Below are positions 27,615 through 35,119 of a DNA stretch of 48,776 nt, piece by piece. The notes below the pieces were generated by a model. It was given only the letters and a program-made list of their open reading frames with translations. It searched no databases and was not told where the DNA came from. Location of the stretch: the NCBI GenBank assembly GCA_018699935.1, contig JABISF010000013.1, positions 1-48,776 of the forward strand, given 5' to 3'. Every line of letters begins with the position of its first letter. The stretch's first letter is position 1. Both the position numbers and the translations under genes were made by a program. This stretch comes from Flavobacteriaceae bacterium (GTDB lineage Bacteria; Bacteroidota; Bacteroidia; Flavobacteriales; Flavobacteriaceae).

Positions 27615-27622
27615 TAAATTTG
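27615..27622 (+). promoter_or_regulatory. recR -7 box three bases before ATG
   Basis: TAAATTTG is an exact TAnnTTTG match and ends three bases before the recR ATG. The mRNA would begin at or very close to the start codon. No clear -33 TTG is seen. Confidence 0.6.
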
Positions 27623-27625
27623 CAC

Positions 27626-28246
27626 ATGGATTTTTCTTCAAAATTACTGGAAAACGCAGTGAATGCCATTGCTCAACTGCCCGGAATCGGGAAACGAACA
27701 GCCCTTCGCTTGGCTTTGCATTTATTAAAACAACCGACGGATCGGGTAGAAAATCTGGCAAAAGCACTCACCGACTTGCGCCAAAACATCATTTTTTGTG
27801 ATCGTTGTCACAATCTTTCGGACACTTCCATTTGCCAAATTTGTGCAAATCCCAAACGCAATGACGCCTTGCTTTGTGTAGTTGAAGACATACGCGATGT
27901 AATGGCCATAGAAAACACCGGGCAATTTCAAGGGCGTTATCATGTGTTGGGAGGAATTATTTCACCCATGGACGGGGTGGGGCCGCAGGATTTAAACTTA
28001 GATTCCCTGCTAGAAAAAGTAAAATCAGGTGTTTTGGAGGAAATCATTTTTGCTTTGAGTGCCACTATGGAAGCTGATACCACAAATTTTTATATTCACA
28101 AGTTGGTAGCTCCTTATGCCATTAAAACATCTACCATCGCTCGGGGGATTCCTGTGGGAGATGAATTGGAATATACCGACGAAGTAACCTTGGGAAGAAG
28201 CATCTTGGCGAGAATCCCCTTTGAAGATTCGATTTCAAAAATGTAA
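27626..28246 (+). CDS. recR: Recombination mediator RecR
   Basis: RecR works with RecO (and RecF) to load RecA at gaps. The ATG at 27626 ([13 protein letters not shown]) is chosen; an in-frame TTG six bases upstream overlaps the promoter. The 206 residues have the helix-hairpin-helix [17 protein letters not shown], a four-Cys zinc finger ([16 protein letters not shown]), and a Toprim domain with [12 protein letters not shown] and the conserved [11 protein letters not shown] segment. The length is normal. Confidence 0.97.
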   Translation: MDFSSKLLENAVNAIAQLPGIGKRTALRLALHLLKQPTDRVENLAKALTDLRQNIIFCDRCHNLSDTSICQICANPKRNDALLCVVEDIRDVMAIENTGQFQGRYHVLGGIISPMDGVGPQDLNLDSLLEKVKSGVLEEIIFALSATMEADTTNFYIHKLVAPYAIKTSTIARGIPVGDELEYTDEVTLGRSILARIPFEDSISKM

Positions 28247-28299
28247 ACAGATTTTTAGCGATCGCCCTGAAATATGATGAGAACCCCATTAAATTTTGA

Positions 28300-28307
28300 T
28301 ACTTTTG
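28300..28307 (+). promoter_or_regulatory. -7 box before the E2 acyltransferase gene
   Basis: TACTTTTG matches TAnnTTTG and ends 16 bases before the ATG at 28324. It lies in the 77-base gap after recR, suggesting the E2-cinA group has its own start. The -33 element is weak. Confidence 0.55.
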
Positions 28308-28323
28308 CACAAGAATACAAGCT

Positions 28324-29712
28324 ATGGGACACTTCTTTTTGAAATTACCGAAAATGGGCGAAAGTGTAGCCGAAGCTACGGTTACTAAATGGTTGAAAGA
28401 AATTGGTGAAACCGTCGAAATGGACGATTCCATTGTGGAAATCGCCACCGACAAAGTGGACACCGATGTTCCCTGCGAAGTGGAAGGTATCCTCATCGAA
28501 AAACGTTTTGAAGAAAATCAAGTGGTAGCTGTCGGGGAAGTGTTGGCGGTTATCGAAACCCAACAAGACATTCCCGATCAGCATGTTGATGCAGCACCCA
28601 TTTTAGAAAAAAAACCGGAGCCAGCACCTGCTGAAACAGCTCCCCAGCCAGCATCCATAATAGAGGAAGTAGAACCCGCAACTGCTCAAATTGCCAATGA
28701 CATCATAGAGCATATTACCACTGTAAAAGCGACAACACTTGCCCCTGTAAATTCTTCCGATCGTTTTTATTCTCCGCTCGTAAAAAATATTGCACAAAAA
28801 GAAGGGGTCACTGCAGCAGAATTGGATGCCATCCCGGGTACGGGCAAGGACCAACGCCTGACCAAAAACGACTTGTTGGCATACCTCCAACAAAGAGGGC
28901 AAGCCCCTGAACCCGCTACTCCAAAGGCTGCTCCAATTCAAAACAGTAACAGGTCGGAAAGTGCTCCTGCAATAACAGCTGTAAAAGAAACTACAGCGGC
29001 GCGGACAGATCAATGGGTGGAAATGAGTCGCATGGAAAAATTGATAGCCGGACATATGAAATCCAGCTTGGAGGTTTCTGCCCATGTGCAATCGTTTATT
29101 GAAGCCGACGTCACCGAAATTTGGGATTGGCGTGAAAAAGTCAAGACCGACTTTCAAAAGCGCACCGGTGAAAAGTTAACTTTCACCCCCTTGTTCATGC
29201 ATGCTATTATTCAGGCATTACATGATTTTCCACAATTGAACAGCAGTATAGAAGGCGACCATATTCACCTTAAAAAAGAAATTAATTTAGGAATGGCGAC
29301 CGCCTTACCCGATGGCAATCTTATTGTCCCGGTCATTAAAAACGCGGATCACTTAAATATTATTGGATTGGCAAAAGCAGTGAACGACCTCGCTGCTCGA
29401 GCCCGAACCAACAGTTTGTTGCCCGACGAAGTACAAAACGGCACTTATACCATGACCAATATTGGAAACTTTGGTTCGATCATGGGAACGCCCATCATCA
29501 ATCAACCTCAGGTGGGAATTATTGCCATTGGTGCGATTCGAAAATTACCGTCTGTGATAGAAACTCCGGAAGGCGATTTTATCGGAATTCGAAAAAAAGT
29601 GATCTTATCACACAGTTATGACCACAGAATCATCAATGGCGCTACAGGTGGTTTATTTGTAAAACGCGTTGCCGAAAATCTTGAAAATTGGGCTGTAAAA
29701 TTGCCCTACTAA
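28324..29712 (+). CDS. Dihydrolipoamide acyltransferase (E2) of a 2-oxo acid dehydrogenase
   Basis: The E2 core moves an acyl group from lipoyl-lysine to CoA. The 462 residues show one lipoyl domain (lipoyl Lys44 in IATDKVDTD), a Pro/Ala/Glu linker, a peripheral-subunit binding domain (FYSPLVKNIAQKEG, about 138-185), a second linker and the catalytic domain. In the active-site motif the His is present (H434 in YDHRIINGA), but the usual Asp of HRxxDG is Asn438. No E1 or E3 gene is adjacent, so the complex (pyruvate or branched-chain) is not defined. First of a tight group with the exonuclease gene nine bases on. Confidence 0.92.
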   Translation: MGHFFLKLPKMGESVAEATVTKWLKEIGETVEMDDSIVEIATDKVDTDVPCEVEGILIEKRFEENQVVAVGEVLAVIETQQDIPDQHVDAAPILEKKPEPAPAETAPQPASIIEEVEPATAQIANDIIEHITTVKATTLAPVNSSDRFYSPLVKNIAQKEGVTAAELDAIPGTGKDQRLTKNDLLAYLQQRGQAPEPATPKAAPIQNSNRSESAPAITAVKETTAARTDQWVEMSRMEKLIAGHMKSSLEVSAHVQSFIEADVTEIWDWREKVKTDFQKRTGEKLTFTPLFMHAIIQALHDFPQLNSSIEGDHIHLKKEINLGMATALPDGNLIVPVIKNADHLNIIGLAKAVNDLAARARTNSLLPDEVQNGTYTMTNIGNFGSIMGTPIINQPQVGIIAIGAIRKLPSVIETPEGDFIGIRKKVILSHSYDHRIINGATGGLFVKRVAENLENWAVKLPY

Positions 29713-29721
29713 AACCTATTC

Positions 29722-30498
29722 ATGGCCTTACATTTAACCCGTCCCCTGTGTTTTTTTGATCTTGAAACTACGGGCGTAGACATTTCTAAAGATCGTATCG
29801 TTGAAATGGCGGTACTCAAATTACAAACCGATGGCACTAAAGAGGCCCAAACGTGGCGGATCAATCCTGAGCGTCCCATTCCTGCCGAGGCTGCTGCTGT
29901 GCACGGAATTACGGATGCGATGGTGGCCGATGAACCCACCTTCAAAGAGGCGTCCAAAGAAATTTACGGCTTTATAAAAAACGCGGATTTGGCAGGTTTT
30001 AATTCGGATCGATTTGACATTCCACTATTGGTTGAGGAATTGTTGCGGGCGGAGGTTGATTTTGATTTCAAAAATATGAAAACGATAGACGTACAAACCA
30101 TTTTCCACAAAATGGAGGCACGCACTCTTACTGCCGCTTTAAAATTTTATTGTAACACCGAATTGGTAGATGCCCACGCTGCCTCAGCCGACACCCAAGC
30201 CACCCATGATGTATTGATGGCACAATTGGAACGGTATACCCATTTGGAGCCCAATGTGGCGTTTTTAAACGAGTTTTCTACCCGTAGAAAAACGGCCGAT
30301 TTTGCAGGTTTTGTCGTTTATAACAAGGCGGGTGAAGAGTGTTTTGGTTTTGGGAAGCACAAAGGCAAAAAGGTTGTCGATGTTTTGAATACGGAACCGG
30401 GCTATTTCGGTTGGGTTTTGAATGCTGACTTTCCGCGCTACACCAAAAAGATATTGACAGAAATCCGTTTACGCGCCATCAATACTAAAAACAGCTAG
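29722..30498 (+). CDS. DEDDh 3'-5' exonuclease with ExoX-like C-terminal domain
   Basis: A 258-residue nuclease with a DnaQ-type fold: D13 and E15 in FFDLETTG (ExoI), a NSDRFDIPLL segment (ExoII) and HAASADTQAT (ExoIII, h-type HxAxxD). After residue 190 comes a small domain (FGFGKHKGKKVVDVL, GYFGWVLNADF) like that at the end of exodeoxyribonuclease X and related proteins. It could serve in repair or as a polymerase proofreading partner; the added domain favours a stand-alone exonuclease. Sits between E2 and an FAH-family gene. Confidence 0.88.
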   Translation: MALHLTRPLCFFDLETTGVDISKDRIVEMAVLKLQTDGTKEAQTWRINPERPIPAEAAAVHGITDAMVADEPTFKEASKEIYGFIKNADLAGFNSDRFDIPLLVEELLRAEVDFDFKNMKTIDVQTIFHKMEARTLTAALKFYCNTELVDAHAASADTQATHDVLMAQLERYTHLEPNVAFLNEFSTRRKTADFAGFVVYNKAGEECFGFGKHKGKKVVDVLNTEPGYFGWVLNADFPRYTKKILTEIRLRAINTKNS

Positions 30499-30500
30499 TT

Positions 30501-31112
30501 TTGAAAATCATTTGTGTGGGTCGGAATTACAGTTCGCACATAGACGAGCTGAAAAATGAAAAGCCGCAACAACCTGTGCTTTTTATAAAACCTGACACGG
30601 CACTGATTCAACGAAATCAACCTTTTTTCATCCCACATTTTACGAGCGAAATTCATTATGAAGTGGAGCTTTTGGTGCGGATTCATCGTTTGGGAAAACA
30701 TATTCAACCCAAATTTGCCCACAAATATTACAACGACATCGCCCTTGGAATTGATTTTACGGCACGCGCCATGCAGACGGCTTTGAAAGAAAAAGGGCTG
30801 CCTTGGGAAAAGGCAAAGGCCTTTGATGGGTCGGCTTTAGTGAGCGATTGGCTTCCCAAAACACGATTTGAAGATTTGAACCACTTGAATTTTAGTTTGG
30901 AAAAAAATGGCACGCCCGTACAGTCAGGCAATACTTCTCAAATGTTGTGGGATATCGATCATTTGATCGCACATGTTTCTGAATTTTTTACCTTAAAAAT
31001 CGGGGACATTATTTTCACCGGAACACCAGCCGGTGTGGGTGCTGTAAGCCCGGGAGACACCCTAACCGGATTTATAGAAGGGCAACAACAATTTTCAGTT
31101 AAAATCAAATGA
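30501..31112 (+). CDS. Fumarylacetoacetate hydrolase family protein
   Basis: A 203-residue short FAH-fold enzyme, probably acting on 2-oxo acids (for example oxaloacetate tautomerase, acylpyruvate hydrolase or decarboxylase). The start is TTG at 30501, two bases after the upstream stop, giving the family-typical KIICVGRNYSSH. Metal-ligand Glu residues in SEIHYEVELLV and the Asp in LGIDFTARAMQ are present, as are the GDIIFTGTPAGVG and PGD loops. The exact substrate is unknown. Overlaps cinA by ATGA. Confidence 0.88.
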   Translation: MKIICVGRNYSSHIDELKNEKPQQPVLFIKPDTALIQRNQPFFIPHFTSEIHYEVELLVRIHRLGKHIQPKFAHKYYNDIALGIDFTARAMQTALKEKGLPWEKAKAFDGSALVSDWLPKTRFEDLNHLNFSLEKNGTPVQSGNTSQMLWDIDHLIAHVSEFFTLKIGDIIFTGTPAGVGAVSPGDTLTGFIEGQQQFSVKIK

Positions 31113-32353
31113 AAGCAGAGCTCCTCACCATTGGCGATGAAATCCTGATCGGTCAAATTGTCAACACCAACGCTGTTTTTTTGGCGAAAGCTTTAAATAA
31201 AATCGGTATCGAAGTGGTGCAAATCACCAGCATATCCGATTCCAAAGAAGCTATTATTGCAGCTCTGGAAGCTGCCAAAACCCGTGCAGATATAATTTTG
31301 ATGACTGGAGGATTGGGGCCTACCAAAGACGACCTCACCAAGCATACCCTCTGCAGCTATTTCGATGATGTTTTAGTAAAAAATACAACTGTTTTGGCGC
31401 GTATTGAAGAAATGTTTGCCAAATACGTACAAACTCCCATTAATGACGAAAACCGCAAACAAGCGCTATTACCTTCCAAAGCAAGAATATTAGAGAATCT
31501 TCACGGGACTGCATCAGGGATGTGGTTTGAAAAAGAGGGGACTGTTTTTATTTCCTTACCCGGTGTTCCTTTTGAGATGAAGGCATTAATGACGCATCAA
31601 GTGATTCCCGCCTTAAAATCGCATTTTAAACGCCCCTATATTCTTCATAAAACAGTGCTGACTCATGGCTTGGGTGAAAGTGCCATTGCAGAACGCATCC
31701 AAGATTGGGAAGCGGCTTTACCCGCTGCTATTAAAATGGCTTACCTCCCTAATTTGGGCAGGGTGCGCTTACGCCTTTCCAGCAAAGGCAATGACGAAAA
31801 CGAATTAAAAGCACAAATCGATGCGCAAATTGAAGCATTGCTCCCCCTAATTAGCGAGATTGTGGTAGGTTTTGAGGAGGATGCCAGTATAGAGGAGCAG
31901 TTACAAGCACAATTCATCAAAAAACAACGCACCTTGGCTTTGGCAGAAAGTTGTACTGGAGGAGCTATAGCGGCTCGTTTGTCTGCCCTACCGGGAGCAT
32001 CAAAATATTTTAAAGGGAGTGCGGTCGTCTATCACACCCAAAGTAAAACGCAACTTTTGGGAGTGCCCGAGGCTTTGATTCAGGAGCATACGGTGGTCAG
32101 CAAAGAAGTTGCCGAATCCATGGCCGTGCAGGTGCGACAAAAATTTCAATCGCATATTGGGGTTTCCACCACTGGAAATGCAGGACCCACTCGTGGGGAT
32201 TCTCCCGCCAAATTGGGTACGGTTTGGATTGCGATTGCAACTGAAAAGGGAGTGCAAAGCCACCATTTTTTGTTTGGCAAGCATCGGGAACGGGTGGTGG
32301 AAAAAGCCGTGAGTAAAGTTTTTGAACTTTTAATGAAAGAGGATCTCTTTTAA
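31109..32353 (+). CDS. cinA: CinA family protein (nicotinamide-nucleotide amidase/pyrophosphatase)
   Basis: CinA proteins combine an N-terminal MoCF/COG1058 domain (AELLTIGDEILIGQIVNTN, MTGGLGPTKDD) with a C-terminal PncC-type deamidase (LAESCTGGAIAARLSALPG, from about residue 255) that recycles nicotinamide mononucleotide. At 414 residues both halves are complete. It was first linked to competence, but that role is not shown here. It starts within the stop of the FAH-family gene and is followed by a weak AT-rich terminator. Confidence 0.94.
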   Translation: MKAELLTIGDEILIGQIVNTNAVFLAKALNKIGIEVVQITSISDSKEAIIAALEAAKTRADIILMTGGLGPTKDDLTKHTLCSYFDDVLVKNTTVLARIEEMFAKYVQTPINDENRKQALLPSKARILENLHGTASGMWFEKEGTVFISLPGVPFEMKALMTHQVIPALKSHFKRPYILHKTVLTHGLGESAIAERIQDWEAALPAAIKMAYLPNLGRVRLRLSSKGNDENELKAQIDAQIEALLPLISEIVVGFEEDASIEEQLQAQFIKKQRTLALAESCTGGAIAARLSALPGASKYFKGSAVVYHTQSKTQLLGVPEALIQEHTVVSKEVAESMAVQVRQKFQSHIGVSTTGNAGPTRGDSPAKLGTVWIAIATEKGVQSHHFLFGKHRERVVEKAVSKVFELLMKEDLF

Positions 32354-32405
32354 AGTAAAATATCTGCGCATTGGGTGCTTTATTTTAGGTCATTTTTCCA
32401 TTTCT

Positions 32406-32427
32406 ATAAAAGCCCTTTTATTTTTTT
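32406..32427 (+). terminator. AT-rich terminator after cinA
   Basis: Arms ATAAAAG and CTTTTAT (32406-32412 with 32415-32421) around a tiny loop are followed by six T. The stem is weak in GC but sits properly between the cinA stop and the rpmB promoter. Confidence 0.5.
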
Positions 32428-32437
32428 AAAAAACTAT

Positions 32438-32467
32438 TTTGTTACTGTCAAAAAAACAGTAAATTTG
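32438..32467 (+). promoter_or_regulatory. rpmB operon promoter with an inverted repeat in its spacer
   Basis: TTTG at 32438-32441, an 18-base spacer and TAAATTTG at 32460-32467 form a full Bacteroidota promoter. The spacer contains a 7-bp inverted repeat TTACTGT-N7-ACAGTAA (32442-32462), placed where a repressor would block polymerase. The ATG of rpmB is 24 bases further on. Confidence 0.75.
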
Positions 32468-32491
32468 CAGCCACATTATAAAAAAGACACC

Positions 32492-32731
32492 ATGTCAAAA
32501 GTTTGTGAAATAAGCGGAAAACGCGTCATGTTTGGAAACAATGTTTCTCACGCCTTAAACCGTACCAAACGTCGCTTCGATGCGAACATCATAAAAAAAC
32601 GTTTTTTCATTCCTGAAGAAGGAAAATGGATTACGTTACAAATTTCAACGGCAACGTTAAAAACAATCAACAAAAAAGGCATTAGTGCAGTTTTGAAAGA
32701 AGCCCGCGCTAAAGGTCACTTCAAAGGATAA
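32492..32731 (+). CDS. rpmB: 50S ribosomal protein L28 (bL28)
   Basis: L28 is a small protein of the large subunit. The ATG at 32492 gives [21 protein letters not shown] and 79 residues, typical of bL28; a longer frame reaching back to 32375 would run through the promoter and is not used. Only one Cys remains of the zinc-type motif, so it is probably the zinc-free form. It is four bases before rpmG. Confidence 0.96.
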   Translation: MSKVCEISGKRVMFGNNVSHALNRTKRRFDANIIKKRFFIPEEGKWITLQISTATLKTINKKGISAVLKEARAKGHFKG

Positions 32732-32735
32732 TCAG

Positions 32736-32918
32736 ATGGCAAAGAAAGGCAATCGCATACAAGTTATTTTAGAATGTACCGAGCACAAAGAGTCTGGTCT
32801 TCCTGGAACTTCTCGTTATATTACGACCAAGAACAAAAAAAATACGCCTGAGCGTATGGAAATTAAAAAATTTAACCCCATTCTTAAGCGAATGACGGTT
32901 CACAAAGAAATAAAATAA
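32736..32918 (+). CDS. rpmG: 50S ribosomal protein L33 (bL33)
   Basis: L33 is a 60-residue basic protein of the large subunit near the E site. The sequence ([22 protein letters not shown], then [14 protein letters not shown]) is a clear bL33. The CxxC pairs of the zinc form are absent apart from one Cys, so it should not bind zinc. It is between rpmB and the DUF4295 gene. Confidence 0.97.
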   Translation: MAKKGNRIQVILECTEHKESGLPGTSRYITTKNKKNTPERMEIKKFNPILKRMTVHKEIK

Positions 32919-32921
32919 GTC

Positions 32922-33074
32922 ATGGCAAAGAAATCAGTAGCAAGTTTACAAACCGGATCTAAGCGACTCACGAAAGCCATCAAGATGGTGAAAAAAGAGG
33001 GAAGCAATTCCTATAGTTTTGTGGAAACCATCATCAATCCAGAACAGGTTAATGATTGGATGAGCAAACAATAA
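32922..33074 (+). CDS. DUF4295 small basic protein (probable bL38)
   Basis: A 50-residue, Lys-rich protein (MAKKSVASLQTGSKRLTKAI to NDWMSKQ) starting three bases after rpmG. It fits the DUF4295 family, which is limited to Bacteroidota. I recall, without being able to verify it here, that a Bacteroidota-specific large-subunit protein named bL38 was seen in a Flavobacterium johnsoniae ribosome structure and belongs to this family. The placement after two ribosomal protein genes agrees with a ribosomal role. Confidence 0.88.
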   Translation: MAKKSVASLQTGSKRLTKAIKMVKKEGSNSYSFVETIINPEQVNDWMSKQ

Positions 33075-33097
33075 AGTGCGCTCCCTATATAAAAAAT

Positions 33098-33126
33098 AAA
33101 AAGCTACTTTTAGGGTAGCTTTTTTT
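33098..33126 (+). terminator. Hairpin terminator before ftsY
   Basis: A 10-bp stem (33098-33107 with 33115-33124, 7-base loop) ends in a long T run. ftsY begins 14 bases later with no complete promoter in between, so the hairpin probably lets part of the polymerase through. Confidence 0.85.
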
Positions 33127-33139
33127 ATGCATTCGTTTT

Positions 33140-34105
33140 ATGGGAAAATTAAGATCGTTTTTTTCAAGTACAGACAAGGAAAAGTTAGCTTCCGGTTTGG
33201 CCAATACCAAGAAATCTTTCTTTTCGAAGTTAGGAACTGCGGTTGCTGGGAAATCCAAAATTGACGATGACGTTCTGGACGAATTGGAGGGAATCTTAAT
33301 CGAGTCCGATGTGGGAGTGAATACCACTCTTAAAATTATCAAAGCCCTAGAAGAACGGATTGCGAAAGAAAAATACTTGGGTACCGAGGCACTTGTTGCT
33401 TTGATGCGAGAGGAAATTGAGAATTTGTTATACGATCCCCAAGCCTCTGAAACCACTTTTGATTTTGATCAGCCACTTCCCAAACACCCTTATGTAATTA
33501 TGGTAGTGGGGGTGAATGGCGTGGGAAAAACCACCACGATTGGAAAGCTCGCACACCGTTTTAAACAAGGCGGAAAAAAAGTGATTTTAGGCGCAGCTGA
33601 TACTTTTCGAGCGGGTGCCATAGACCAACTACAAATATGGGCCGATCGCGTTGCTGTACCTTTGGTACGTCAAGAAATGGGCAGTGACCCTGCAGCAGTG
33701 GCCTATGACACGGTTGCGTCAGCCAAAGCGCAAGGAGCCGATGTGGTCATCATTGATACCGCTGGTCGTTTGCACAATAAAGTCAATTTGATGAATGAAT
33801 TGACGAAAGTAAAACGGGTGATGGCGAAAGTCTATTCCGATGCTCCGCATGAAATTCTGCTGGTCGTGGATGGATCAACGGGACAAAATGCTTTTGAACA
33901 AGCCAAACAATTTACGGCCGCCACCGAAGTGAATGCATTGGCGATTACGAAATTGGATGGAACCGCAAAAGGAGGGGTGCTCTTGGGCATTTCCGATCAG
34001 TTTCAGATTCCAGTGAAATACATTGGAGTAGGAGAGGGGATAGAAGACCTTCAGCTTTTTGATAAAGGTGCTTTTATAGCCACTTTGTTCGATACCTCAA
34101 AATAA
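33140..34105 (+). CDS. ftsY: Signal recognition particle receptor FtsY
   Basis: FtsY docks SRP-ribosome complexes at the membrane for co-translational insertion. The 321 residues contain the helical N domain and the GTPase G domain with P-loop GVNGVGKTT at 124-132, the SRP-GTPase insertion segment DTFRAGAIDQL, DTAGRLHN and TKLDGTAKGG. The long acidic A domain of E. coli is missing, as usual here; the short basic N terminus (GKLRSFF) may serve as membrane anchor. Confidence 0.97.
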   Translation: MGKLRSFFSSTDKEKLASGLANTKKSFFSKLGTAVAGKSKIDDDVLDELEGILIESDVGVNTTLKIIKALEERIAKEKYLGTEALVALMREEIENLLYDPQASETTFDFDQPLPKHPYVIMVVGVNGVGKTTTIGKLAHRFKQGGKKVILGAADTFRAGAIDQLQIWADRVAVPLVRQEMGSDPAAVAYDTVASAKAQGADVVIIDTAGRLHNKVNLMNELTKVKRVMAKVYSDAPHEILLVVDGSTGQNAFEQAKQFTAATEVNALAITKLDGTAKGGVLLGISDQFQIPVKYIGVGEGIEDLQLFDKGAFIATLFDTSK

Positions 34106-34114
34106 ATTTTGGAA

Positions 34115-35101
34115 ATGGGAAAAATTTCGAGACGTATTTTTACTGCCCTCCTATTTCTAGGGGCTTTGTATTTGATGGGACCTCGAGTAGAACGACCCGA
34201 ATTGGAACGCATTTTTCCGGAAGTGCCAACGGACTTAAACGAGTTGGCTGCCTGGGTCAATACCAATGAAACCTCCTTGGGCAATGTTCGTGAGGGAAAT
34301 GCCTCACAGATTTATTTTAATGATTCTATTCCTCAAAAAACGCCCTATAGCGTCATCTATTTTCATGGATTTACTGCAGCTCCCATGGAAGGGGCTCCCG
34401 TTCATCGTGACCTAGCCAAGGCGATCGGCGCGAACTTATATGTGCCCAGACTTTACGGTCATGGATTGGAAGAGGAAGAGCCGATGTTGGATTTTGACAA
34501 CGATAAGTATTGGAAGAGTGCTTTGGAAGCCCTGCAGATCGGAAAACATTTGGGTGAAAAAGTGATTCTTTTAGCCACCTCTCACGGGGGAACACTCGCT
34601 TTGAGTTTGGGGGATGATCCTGATGTGGTAGCCTTAGCATTATATTCTCCTAATATTGCTGTTTTTGACCCTACCTCTAAAATGTTATCTAAACCTTGGG
34701 GGTTGCAAATTGCGCGCTTGGTGAAAGGCGGAAAATACCATTATATGTATCAACCGAGCGAAGAGAAAAAATTATATTGGACGACCAAAGTACGTTTGGA
34801 AGCCCTTACTCATATGCAGAAATTTTTGGATGTTCAAATGCGTCCCAAAACCTTTGAAAAAGTTAAGGTTCCTGTGTTTTTGGGATATTATTACAAAAAC
34901 GATTCTTTACAAGACCAAGTGGTTTCTGTTCCTGCGATGCTTAAAATGTTTGATCAATTGGGAACTCCAGATTCATTAAAAACAAAACAAGCTTTTCCGG
35001 AAACGGGGGATCATGTCATGACTTCTTATATTACAACTTCAAAGTATGATCAGATTACACAAGCTACGCTGGTTTTTTTACAACAACATTTAGGTTTATA
35101 A
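34115..35101 (+). CDS. Membrane-anchored alpha/beta hydrolase
   Basis: A 328-residue hydrolase with one N-terminal hydrophobic anchor (about residues 8-22). The oxyanion segment is YFHGFTAAPME, the nucleophile Ser156 lies in the variant elbow TSHGG, and the catalytic His300 lies in TGDHVMTS. This resembles carboxylesterase/monoacylglycerol-lipase-type enzymes; the substrate is unknown. The ATG at 34115 is preferred over a TTG two codons earlier. It lies nine bases after ftsY and 18 before rimO. Confidence 0.85.
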   Translation: MGKISRRIFTALLFLGALYLMGPRVERPELERIFPEVPTDLNELAAWVNTNETSLGNVREGNASQIYFNDSIPQKTPYSVIYFHGFTAAPMEGAPVHRDLAKAIGANLYVPRLYGHGLEEEEPMLDFDNDKYWKSALEALQIGKHLGEKVILLATSHGGTLALSLGDDPDVVALALYSPNIAVFDPTSKMLSKPWGLQIARLVKGGKYHYMYQPSEEKKLYWTTKVRLEALTHMQKFLDVQMRPKTFEKVKVPVFLGYYYKNDSLQDQVVSVPAMLKMFDQLGTPDSLKTKQAFPETGDHVMTSYITTSKYDQITQATLVFLQQHLGL

Positions 35102-35119
35102 CCGCTTCGAAACTCTTTT

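Noticed and set aside
28258-28265. GCGATCGC palindrome after recR
   Set aside because: A single 8-bp restriction-like palindrome with no repeat in the window; expected by chance.
32375-32491. A 39-residue N-terminal extension of rpmB
   Set aside because: It contains the cinA terminator and the TTTG-N18-TAAATTTG promoter, and bL28 normally starts at the chosen ATG.
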